A DNA stretch of 64,000 nucleotides from Streptomyces microflavus (GTDB taxonomy: Bacteria; Actinomycetota; Actinomycetes; Streptomycetales; Streptomycetaceae). Numbering within the stretch: the first letter of the stretch is position 1; every line of letters starts with the position of its first letter. The stretch covers positions 434,001-498,000 of the forward strand of contig NZ_BMUG01000003.1 of the NCBI RefSeq assembly GCF_014650075.1, read 5' to 3'. This document shows, one piece after another, positions 55,244-62,135 of this stretch. The notes under the pieces are model-generated. The model did not search any database and was not told the origin of the DNA. It saw nothing but the letters and a program-made list of their open reading frames with translations. A program made the position numbers and the translations under genes.

Positions 55244-56095
55244 ATGAGAAGTGATCACATCCGGCCCGACCGCCGCACCCTGCTGAAGGTCGCCCTCGGC
55301 CTCGGGACCGCCACCGCCGTGCATCTGATCGCCGCCGACCCTGCGTCGACGCCCACCCGCCCCGCACGGGCGGCGGGCACCCCGCCCGCCGCGGCCGCCG
55401 GGCCGCCCGCCGGAGTTCCGGGCAGACCGCCCGCGTACCGCCTGCAGCCCATGACGGCGGGCACCCCGCCCCGCTTCCGGCCCGCCAGGCCCCCGGTGCG
55501 CACCCGGCCCTTCGAGGAGCTCCCCGACCTCGGCCACTCGATGGTGCTCAGCTTCGACGACGGACCCGACCCCCTCTACACCCCGGACATCCTGGCCACC
55601 CTGCGCAAGCACAACGTCCGCGCCATGTTCTTCGTCTGCGGCGAGATGGCCGACGCCAACCGGGACCTGCTGCGCGAGATGGCGGACGACGGCCATGTCG
55701 TGGGCAACCACTCCTGGTCCCACCCGCTCGTCCCCGGCCTCACCCGCGCCGCGATCCGCGACGAGCTCGGGCGGACCAGCGAGGTGGTCGAGGCAACGCT
55801 CGGCACCGCCCCGCTCTGGTACCGGGCCCCGTACGGTGCCTGGAACCGCAACTCCTTCGAGATCGGCGCCGACCTGGGCATGGAGCCGATGGCCTGGACC
55901 GTCGACACCCTCGACTGGACCACCCCCGGGACGGGCACCATCGTCCGCCGGGTCCTGGACGGGGCGGCGCCCGGTGTCGTCGTCCTCTCGCACGACGCGG
56001 GCGGCAACCGGTCCCAGAGCGTCGCGGCCCTGCGCCGCTACCTCCCCGCGCTGCTCGACGAGGGCTACCGCATCACGGTGCCGCAGCGGGTCTGA
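55244..56095 (+). CDS. Polysaccharide deacetylase, NodB-type, Tat-exported
   Basis: 283 residues. Twin-arginine signal RRTLLKVALGLGTATA, a Pro/Ala-rich linker (about 30-85), and a NodB domain: MVLSFDDGPDP (metal Asp pair), NHSWSHP (metal His residues), RAPYGAWN and VVVLSHDAGG. It removes acetyl groups from peptidoglycan or chitin-like polymers at the cell surface. ATG at 55244 gives the Tat signal; ribosome site is weak. Convergent with the sortase gene. Confidence 0.9.
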   Translation: MRSDHIRPDRRTLLKVALGLGTATAVHLIAADPASTPTRPARAAGTPPAAAAGPPAGVPGRPPAYRLQPMTAGTPPRFRPARPPVRTRPFEELPDLGHSMVLSFDDGPDPLYTPDILATLRKHNVRAMFFVCGEMADANRDLLREMADDGHVVGNHSWSHPLVPGLTRAAIRDELGRTSEVVEATLGTAPLWYRAPYGAWNRNSFEIGADLGMEPMAWTVDTLDWTTPGTGTIVRRVLDGAAPGVVVLSHDAGGNRSQSVAALRRYLPALLDEGYRITVPQRV

Positions 56096-56114
56096 GCCCC
56101 GCGCGCACGCCGGC

Positions 56115-56143
56115 GCCCCCGGCGGGCGGGACCCGCCGGGGGC
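56115..56143. terminator. Perfect 12-bp bidirectional hairpin
   Basis: GCCCCCGGCGGG pairs with CCCGCCGGGGGC, loop CGGGA, midway between the convergent deacetylase and sortase genes. Confidence 0.85.
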
Positions 56144-56158
56144 AGCAGTGACGTGGCG

Positions 56159-56821
56159 TCAGCGGGTCTCGACGAGACGGGCGAAGACCACCACGTTCCC
56201 GTCGTAGCCGCCCGCCTTCGAGTACCCGCCGCCGCAGGTGATCACCCGGAGCTCCGCATGGCCCGTGTCGCCGTAGACCCGGGGGCCGGGGAAGTCGTTC
56301 TTGGAGAAGACCTCCACCCCGTACACCTCGAAGATCCCGACCCGGCCGTCGTAACGCTCCACCTCGACGCGGTGGCCCTTCTGGAGCGAGCCGAGGCCGT
56401 AGAAGACCGCGGGCCCGGAGTTGTTGTCGACATGGCCGACGACCACGGAGGTGCCGAGCTGGCCGGGGGCGATGCCGTTCTGGTACCAGCCGGCGAGGTT
56501 GGGGTCCTCGGCCGGCGGGGCGTCGATCCAGCCGTTGGCGTCCAGGTTGACGTCGATGATCGGGGCGTCCACGTTGATGGACGGGATCTTCACCCGCGAG
56601 GCGGGGGCGTAGGGCAGCGGCTGCTCCGGCTCGCCCTCCACCGGCGGTCCCGCCGCGTCGCCGCTCAGGTCCAGCGAGGCCGCGGCCGCGGGTTGCGGCG
56701 GGCCCTCCTCCCCGAACTCCGCCCCGTTGCGCAGCAGGGCGAGGCCCGTGAGCATGACCAGGGCGACGGCTCCCCACGGCACGCGTCTGGTCCGCTCGGC
56801 GCCAGCGTAGTCCCGGCCCAT
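56159..56821 (-). CDS. Class F sortase
   Basis: 220 residues. N-terminal membrane anchor (about 15-32, WGAVALVMLTGLALL), linker, and sortase beta-barrel with SRVKIPSINVDAPIIDVNLD, catalytic His in VVVGHVDNN, Cys in LRVITCGGGYSKAGGYDGN and Arg in VVVFARL. It should join proteins to the cell wall through a sorting motif. ATG at 56819-56821 follows GGGAG. The neighbouring small surface proteins are candidate clients but lack a plain LPXTG. Confidence 0.92.
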   Translation of the reverse strand: MGRDYAGAERTRRVPWGAVALVMLTGLALLRNGAEFGEEGPPQPAAAASLDLSGDAAGPPVEGEPEQPLPYAPASRVKIPSINVDAPIIDVNLDANGWIDAPPAEDPNLAGWYQNGIAPGQLGTSVVVGHVDNNSGPAVFYGLGSLQKGHRVEVERYDGRVGIFEVYGVEVFSKNDFPGPRVYGDTGHAELRVITCGGGYSKAGGYDGNVVVFARLVETR

Positions 56822-57149
56822 GGTGCTCCCTTCGTCGCGACGCTTGGAACGTTAGGGGCGGTGCGGCCGGGCGGCGATCAGGGAGAGGCGAACGGGTGGC
56901 GGGCCGAATCCGGGCCCCCGGGGGTGACTGCCCTTCGGAGTAATGAGCAGATAAAACTTCTGACGGCCTGTGACCTGCGGCTCCGTCAGGTCCAGGGGTT
57001 TTCGTACGGCGTGTCGCGTCACCGGGGTGGAGCAGTGCCGAAGTGCGAGCCGCCGGGCGACTGGTGAGTGTTCGTCATGGGATGCGTTCACGTCGATCCA
57101 ATCCCGGAGGAACAGGACTCCGGGGCGTTTCCCGCTGGAGGTCCACACG
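56822..57149. other. 328-bp divergent gap
   Basis: Between the sortase gene and the surface protein gene. Contains an AT-richer stretch near 56938-56958 that may hold a promoter, and an inverted repeat CTGACGG/CCGTCAG (56960-56966 and 56983-56989). The open frames here have no ribosome sites. No gene seen. Confidence 0.5.
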
Positions 57150-57632
57150 ATGCGTGCTTCACGCGCTCTCGCGGTCACTGTGACCGCTTTCGCGGCTGTC
57201 GGGCTCGCTGCCCCGATGGCCGCCGCCACCAACGGTCCGGTCAACGTCGCCGTCAACCCTCAGTCGGTCCACCAGGGCGGCACGCTCAAGGTCACCGCGC
57301 AGGGCTGCGGCCACGGCGGCAAGGTCTGGTCGAACGCCTTCCCGACGGCCCACCTCTCGGCGGGTGACGGCACCAACTACGCCCACGCCCGGGTCCGGAA
57401 CAACACCACGCCGGGTCAGTACCACCTCTCGGTGAAGTGCAGTGACAACGACCGCATCGCGACGCACAAGTTCACCGTGCTCGCCGGCAACGGCGCGCAG
57501 GGCGGCCTCGGCGGCTCGATGGGACCGAACTCCACGGAGATGCAGGTCGGCGGCGGACTGGTGGCCGCTGCGGCCGTCGGTGGCGCGGTCTTCCTCGTCC
57601 GGCGTCGGCGGACGAGCCATGCGGCCTTCTAG
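57150..57632 (+). CDS. Small secreted surface protein with GGLGGS/membrane/RRRR tail (A)
   Basis: 160 residues. Signal peptide MRASRALAVTVTAFAAVGLAAP, an Ig-like domain with two cysteines (AQGCGHGGK, SVKCSDND), a glycine-rich GGLGGSMGPNSTEMQVGG, a hydrophobic helix and RRRRTSHAAF. The tail has the layout of a sortase substrate or a C-terminal membrane anchor but no LPXTG. ATG at 57150 follows GGAGG. Next to a class F sortase and related to the protein at 57726-58289. Confidence 0.82.
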   Translation: MRASRALAVTVTAFAAVGLAAPMAAATNGPVNVAVNPQSVHQGGTLKVTAQGCGHGGKVWSNAFPTAHLSAGDGTNYAHARVRNNTTPGQYHLSVKCSDNDRIATHKFTVLAGNGAQGGLGGSMGPNSTEMQVGGGLVAAAAVGGAVFLVRRRRTSHAAF

Positions 57633-57665
57633 GACGTCAGACCTCCCGTCCGGCCCGATACGCCC

Positions 57666-57700
57666 GTCGCCCCGAGTCCTGGATCAGGACCCGGGGCGAC
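57666..57700. terminator. Bidirectional hairpin between the two surface protein genes
   Basis: GTCGCCCCGAGTCCTG pairs with CAGGACCCGGGGCGAC with one mismatch and a 3-base loop. It ends both convergent genes. Confidence 0.8.
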
Positions 57701-57725
57701 TGCCGTGCGCCGCACCGTTGTGCCG

Positions 57726-58289
57726 TCAGTGCCGGCGGCCGGCGCTGCGGCGGCGTACGAAGTAGAGGGTGCCGGTGGCGGCCGCGAGCACGAGGGCCGC
57801 GCCGGACGCGACCTCCATCGTGTCCATGGTGCCGGAGCTTCCGCCGAGACCGCCGCGCACCCCGCTCGGCGCGATGGCCGTGGAGCTGACGGTCGGGGCC
57901 GTGGTCGGTGCGGTCGTGGGCGTCGGGGTGCTGGTGGGTCCGGCGGTGATGGTCAGGTTGACGTTGCGGGTGGTCCCGGTGGAGCCGCAGGCGAACGTCA
58001 CCGCGTAGACCGCGCCCCGCCGCGCGTCCGTGTCGACGGTGGCGGTGGCCGTGGTGCTGCCGCTGGGGATCACGGTCGTGTCGAAGATGCCCGAGGTGAC
58101 GGTGGTCTCGCCGGTGCATCCGCCGGCGCCGAGGGTCACCCGGCCGCCCGGAGCGATGACCGAAGGGGCGATCGTCGGGTTGAACGTGTTGATGGCCCCG
58201 TCCGGGGCGGCGTGGGCGGCGGACGGAGCCAGCAGGGTGAGCGCGGTGGCGCCCAGAAGTGCGAGGGGTGCGACACGTATCGCGCGCAT
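57726..58289 (-). CDS. Small secreted surface protein with GGLGGS/membrane/RRR tail (B)
   Basis: 187 residues. Signal peptide MRAIRVAPLALLGATALTLL to SAAHA, an Ig-like domain with cysteines (GAGGCTGET, VTFACGSTG), a Thr/Pro linker of repeated TPTPTTAPTTAPT type, then GGLGGSSGTMDTMEVASG, a hydrophobic helix and RRRSAGRRH. The tail is clearly homologous to that of the protein at 57150. ATG at 58287-58289 follows GGAGGA; the longer open frame upstream is rejected. Confidence 0.82.
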   Translation of the reverse strand: MRAIRVAPLALLGATALTLLAPSAAHAAPDGAINTFNPTIAPSVIAPGGRVTLGAGGCTGETTVTSGIFDTTVIPSGSTTATATVDTDARRGAVYAVTFACGSTGTTRNVNLTITAGPTSTPTPTTAPTTAPTVSSTAIAPSGVRGGLGGSSGTMDTMEVASGAALVLAAATGTLYFVRRRSAGRRH

Positions 58290-58425
58290 GAAGGATCCTC
58301 CGGGTTCCCCGAGGGGCAGCTGCGGAATGAATTTCCACATAGCAGGAAAAATGCACCTCGATGCCCGACACGCTAGGAGCGGGACATACCTACCGCTATC
58401 GGGGTCCGGCGAATGGGTCAGTCCT

Positions 58426-58479
58426 GTCCCCCGGCCGGCGCACCGGCGGGTTCACCGGCGGCGTCACCGGCCGGGGGAC
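58426..58479 (-). terminator. Long hairpin after the DUF4239 gene
   Basis: GTCCCCCGGCCGG pairs with CCGGCCGGGGGAC; the 28-base loop itself contains paired GCCGGTGA-like repeats. It starts 7 bases past the DUF4239 stop on the minus strand. Confidence 0.65.
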
Positions 58480-58486
58480 CGGAGCA

Positions 58487-59251
58487 TCAGCGGGTGGCCT
58501 CCGGGAACAGGTCGAGGAAGGGCTCGGCGGTGGCCGAGATGCCCCGGCCGAAGGGCGCGTCGAAGTCCCAGATCAGGAAGAGCAGGAACGCGATCAGCGC
58601 ACTGAAGAGCCCCGCCAGCAGCAGTTCCCGGAACGTTCTGCGGATCTGGAGGGTGAAGATCAGCCCGACCGTCACCAGCGCCCCGATGATCAGGCCGAAC
58701 CACACCACCCCGGGCATCGTCGCCCCCGCGTTCTGCCCCCGCGAGCTGCGGGCGTCGTCCGCCGCCGCCACCTGGTCCACCAGCGGCTGGTACGCCTGCC
58801 CCTCGTGGTCGGTCTGCGGCTCGTAGTCGGTGACATCCGCCCGCACCCGGTCCAGCAGCTCCGTGCCGCGTTCGGTGAGGGTGCCCCGGTCGGACATCAC
58901 CCGCCACTCGTCGTCGATGACATGGGCGACGTACGCGTCGACGTCCGCGCGGATGCGGTCGCGGACCTCGACCGGGTAGACGGAGGAACGGGCCTGCACC
59001 TCGTGCAGCGCCTGCGCCTCCAGCCGTACGGACTCCTGGGCGGCGCTGCGGCCCTCCCAGACCCCGGCGATGGCCAGACCCAGGACGATCGCGTAGACCA
59101 CGCCGATCATCATCGTCATGTACTCGATGACGTCGGGCGTCTCGGACGGATCGTCGTCATCGGCGATCCGGCGGTTGTTGAGCACCGCGATGGTGAGGAC
59201 GACCGCACAGGCCGACGCCATGGCAATGCTCAGGACGAGCCATTCGGACAT
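58487..59251 (-). CDS. DUF4239 family membrane protein
   Basis: 254 residues with about four helices: one at the N-terminus, one at MMIGVVYAIVLGLAIAGV, and two at the C-terminus (VVWFGLIIGALVTVGLIFTL, LLLAGLFSALIAFLLFLIW), with a large charged loop between. Family function unknown; it resembles bestrophin-like channels in layout only. ATG at 59249-59251 follows GAGGAGA. It is 13 bases after the polyproline gene, so the two form an operon. Confidence 0.88.
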   Translation of the reverse strand: MSEWLVLSIAMASACAVVLTIAVLNNRRIADDDDPSETPDVIEYMTMMIGVVYAIVLGLAIAGVWEGRSAAQESVRLEAQALHEVQARSSVYPVEVRDRIRADVDAYVAHVIDDEWRVMSDRGTLTERGTELLDRVRADVTDYEPQTDHEGQAYQPLVDQVAAADDARSSRGQNAGATMPGVVWFGLIIGALVTVGLIFTLQIRRTFRELLLAGLFSALIAFLLFLIWDFDAPFGRGISATAEPFLDLFPEATR

Positions 59252-59264
59252 GGATATCTCCTCG

Positions 59265-59870
59265 TCAGCGGGATGACCGCGGCCGCAGCACGGCGACGGC
59301 GAACACCGCCGGGGCGGTGATCAGCAGGGTCGTGGACACCAGGGAGGGCCCGCTCCGCGGCTCCTTGCGGGTCGTGTTGCGGTACGCCGGAAGCGCCACG
59401 GGCCGGGGCTCCGCCGGCTTGGGCCGCACCGAGGGCTTCGGCGACGGCTTCGGTGCCGGCCTGGGCTCGGGCGCGGCCTTCAGCGGTGGTGGCGGTGGCG
59501 GCGGAGGAGGGGGCGGTGGCGGCTCCGGTGGTGGAGGGGGCGGTGGTGCCGGCGCCGGGGGCGGCGGAGGAGGTGGTGGTGGAGGTGGTGGCGGCTCCGG
59601 TGGTGGCGGGGGCGGGGGCGGAGGAGGCGGTGGCGGGGGAGGGGGCGGTGGTGGCTTCGGGGGTGGCGGGGGAGGTGGCGGCTCCGGTGTGGTGACCGCC
59701 ACGCAGTCCCCGCCGCCCGCCACGGCGACCGAGGTACTGCCGTCGCCCTGCCCGATGGTGGCCACCGCGCAGGCGTCGGCGGTCGCGGGCTGCGGTACGG
59801 CTATCAGCCAGACGAGTGCGGCGGCTGTCGAGAGCCGCCCTATGCGGGATCCGTACACGAGCGGGAGCAT
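59265..59870 (-). CDS. Secreted polyproline protein with C-terminal membrane helix
   Basis: About 201 residues. Signal-like segment (GRLSTAAALVWLIAVPQPATA), a short cysteine pair (DACAVATIG, GGDCVAV), then about 70 residues that are nearly all proline, broken by single Glu, Lys or Ala. A Pro/Lys/Ala/Arg spacer and a hydrophobic end helix follow with a basic RPRSSR tail. It looks like a rigid wall-spanning rod. Start is uncertain: ATG at 59868-59870 has a weak GGAT. The coding strand complement is extremely G-rich. Upstream partner of the DUF4239 gene. Confidence 0.7.
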   Translation of the reverse strand: MLPLVYGSRIGRLSTAAALVWLIAVPQPATADACAVATIGQGDGSTSVAVAGGGDCVAVTTPEPPPPPPPPKPPPPPPPPPPPPPPPPPPPEPPPPPPPPPPPPPAPAPPPPPPPEPPPPPPPPPPPPPLKAAPEPRPAPKPSPKPSVRPKPAEPRPVALPAYRNTTRKEPRSGPSLVSTTLLITAPAVFAVAVLRPRSSR

Positions 59871-60119
59871 GATCCACGTCGTCCCGCGACACGCGGCACT
59901 TCGCAGTGATTCGCCTGATGGTGGGACAATGAGCCGTTCATGTTTGCGCACGGTTGACGGCCCGGCAGTTCCCAGGCCACCGACCCCGATGCGCGTCCCG
60001 CCGAATTCTTCTCGGCCCGCGTTGAACGCCACCCCCGTGACGCCCCGTACCTAGGGCCATGAACGGCGCGGACTCGCGCCGCCATCGGAGCGACAAGACG
60101 ACGTACTACGGGAGTCGAC

Positions 60120-61079
60120 ATGAATACCTGGCGCAACGCCTCGCTCGCGGTCACCGCCGCGGCCCTGTTGACGCTGACGACGGCGTGCGGTCAGGAGCAG
60201 GGCACGGCATCGCCCAAGGGGCAGTCGGTGGGCAACGCGGCCCCGGCGCAGCAGCCGGCGGAGGGCGGCTACGGCTCCGAGGCCGGCGGCTACGGCTCCG
60301 GCGCGGACGTGGCGGCCCCCAAGGCCGCGGGCCAACTCGGCGTGCAGGAGAGCAAGAAGCTCGGGAAGGTGCTCACCGACAGCGAGGGGTTCACGCTCTA
60401 CCGCTTCGACAAGGACACCGCCCAGCCGCCGAAGTCGAACTGCGACGGCGACTGCGAGAAGGCCTGGCCCGTGGTCCCCGCCGGCGATGTCACCGCCGCC
60501 GCGGGAACCGATGAGGAGCTGCTGGGTGAGGTCGTCCGCACCGACGGCTCCAAGCAGCTCACCGTCGACGGCTGGCCGATGTACCGGTACGCGAAGGACA
60601 CCGCGCCGGGACAGACCAACGGCCAGGGCGTCGGGGGCACCTGGTTCGCCTCCGCCCCCGACGGGAAGAAGGCGGCGGCCAACGCCGACAGCCCGGCCGT
60701 GGCCGAACCGGCCGACGCGGCAGGGCTTTCGGTCCGCAAGGACCCGGAACTCGGTGACATCGTCGTGGACAAGCGCGGTATGACGGTTTACCGGTTCACA
60801 CAGGACTCCGCATGGCCGATGAAGACGGCCTGCACCGGCGACTGCCTCAAGAAGTGGCCGGTAGTCGCTCCCGTGTCCAAAAACTCGGTGGAAGGCGTCA
60901 CCAAGAAGGGATTTGTCACTTTCGACCGCCCCGACGGCATCAAGCAGCAGACCATCGACTGCTGGCCTATCTACACCTTCGCCGGGGACGAGAAGCCGGG
61001 TGACGTGAACGGTCAGGGAGTCGGCGGCACATGGTTCGCGGTCTCGCCCGACTCCAAGCTCGTCGGCGCCAAGAAGTAA
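60120..61079 (+). CDS. SCO0930 family lipoprotein
   Basis: 319 residues. Lipoprotein signal with Cys near 23 (TTACG), a Gly/Tyr-rich linker (EGGYGSEAGGYGSG), then four related secreted-repeat units in two pairs: FTLYRFDKD...CDGDCEKAWP, LTVDGWPMYRYAKDTAPGQTNGQGVGGTWF, MTVYRFTQDS...CTGDCLKKWP and IDCWPIYTFAGDEKPGDVNGQGVGGTWF. Each pair has a conserved cysteine pair. Surface-anchored; function unknown. ATG at 60120 follows GGGAG. From memory the family name comes from the S. coelicolor gene near rmdA, which fits this location. Confidence 0.92.
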   Translation: MNTWRNASLAVTAAALLTLTTACGQEQGTASPKGQSVGNAAPAQQPAEGGYGSEAGGYGSGADVAAPKAAGQLGVQESKKLGKVLTDSEGFTLYRFDKDTAQPPKSNCDGDCEKAWPVVPAGDVTAAAGTDEELLGEVVRTDGSKQLTVDGWPMYRYAKDTAPGQTNGQGVGGTWFASAPDGKKAAANADSPAVAEPADAAGLSVRKDPELGDIVVDKRGMTVYRFTQDSAWPMKTACTGDCLKKWPVVAPVSKNSVEGVTKKGFVTFDRPDGIKQQTIDCWPIYTFAGDEKPGDVNGQGVGGTWFAVSPDSKLVGAKK

Positions 61080-61133
61080 CCGCCCAGTAGCCCCCAAGTG
61101 GCCCCGAACCACCGGGAATCGGTGAGTGAAGTG

Positions 61134-61173
61134 CCGGTCCGTCGCTGTGTGTGTACACGCAGCGACGGACCGG
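61134..61173 (+). terminator. 19-bp hairpin after the lipoprotein gene
   Basis: CCGGTCCGTCGCTGTGTGT pairs with ACACGCAGCGACGGACCGG with one mismatch and a 2-base loop (so in practice fewer closing pairs). Strong terminator. Confidence 0.85.
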
Positions 61174-61258
61174 CCGTTGTTGCCACCGGAGTGTGACCAA
61201 TAACGGATCCCTAATTTCCGTTTCCACTCGCTCTCTTGGCGGTCGATCAGTAGCCTCT

Positions 61259-61272
61259 GGTCAACACTGACC
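61259..61272. promoter_or_regulatory. Inverted repeat GGTCA-ACAC-TGACC before the methyltransferase
   Basis: Perfect 5-bp arms 45 bases ahead of the start codon. Candidate operator for the methyltransferase-rmdA operon. Confidence 0.4.
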
Positions 61273-61316
61273 ATGAACATGGCCGGATCGCCGTGGCGAA
61301 CTTGTTGGAGACATCG

Positions 61317-62135
61317 ATGGAGCGTCCCGCCTGGGCACCGCAAGGCATAGATATCTCGGTGCCGAGCGTGTCCCGCATGTACGACTTCTATCTGGGCGGA
61401 TCGCACAATTTCGAGGTGGACCGGGAAGCCGCGCGGAAGGCCATGGAGTTCCTCCCGGGCCTTCCCAAGATCATGCAGGCCAATCGGGCCTTTATGCGCC
61501 GGGCCGTGCGGTACGCCGTCGACGCGGGGATCGACCAGTTCCTGGACATCGGCTCCGGCATCCCGACCTTCGGCAACGTCCATGAGGTCGCCCAGGCCGC
61601 CGACCCGCGGGCCAGGGTGGCGTACGTCGACCACGACCCGGTCGCCGTCGCGCACAGCCAGGCCGTGCTGGAGGGCAACGACCACGCGGTCATCGCCGCC
61701 GCCGATCTGCGCCGCCCCAAGGAGATCCTGGCGAACCCGGAAGTCACCGGACTGCTCGACCTGAACCGGCCGGTGGCCCTCCTGCTCGTCGCGGTGCTCC
61801 ACTTCATCGAGGACGCCGACGACCCGCGCGGAGCGGTCGCCGAACTGCGCGAGGCACTGGCCCCCGGCAGCCTGATCGTCCTGACCCACGCCTCGTACGA
61901 GGGCATCCCGCTCTCCAAGGAGGAGGCGGACGGCACGGTCGGCGTCTACCGGAACATCCGCAACCCGCTCATCATGCGCACGCGTGAGGAGATCGGCTCG
62001 TTCTTCGAGGGGTACGAGATGGTCGAGCCGGGCCTCGTGTCGATGCCCGAGTGGCGGCCGGACACCCCGCAGTCGCCGGAGCAGGAAGACCCGTACGCCT
62101 TCTCGGGCTTCGGCGGGGTTGGGCGTAAGGCGTGA
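61317..62135 (+). CDS. SAM-dependent methyltransferase, DUF574 family
   Basis: 272 residues. ISVPSVSRMYDFYLGGSHNFEVDREAA is the family start; FLDIGSGIPTFGNVHEVAQ is the SAM-binding motif I; VAYVDHDPVAVAHSQAVL gives the acidic motif II; VALLLVAVLHFIEDADDP and GSLIVLTHASYEG complete the fold. Streptomyces carries many copies of this family, with unknown substrates. ATG at 61317 follows TTGGAG by 6 bases and is preferred to the GTG at 61293. Its stop overlaps the start of rmdA (GTGA), so the two proteins are made together. Confidence 0.92.
   Translation: MERPAWAPQGIDISVPSVSRMYDFYLGGSHNFEVDREAARKAMEFLPGLPKIMQANRAFMRRAVRYAVDAGIDQFLDIGSGIPTFGNVHEVAQAADPRARVAYVDHDPVAVAHSQAVLEGNDHAVIAAADLRRPKEILANPEVTGLLDLNRPVALLLVAVLHFIEDADDPRGAVAELREALAPGSLIVLTHASYEGIPLSKEEADGTVGVYRNIRNPLIMRTREEIGSFFEGYEMVEPGLVSMPEWRPDTPQSPEQEDPYAFSGFGGVGRKA

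Noticed and set aside
59470..59690. GGT/GGC simple repeat as a non-coding satellite
   Set aside because: It is in frame as a polyproline segment of a gene with a signal-like segment and a C-terminal helix.
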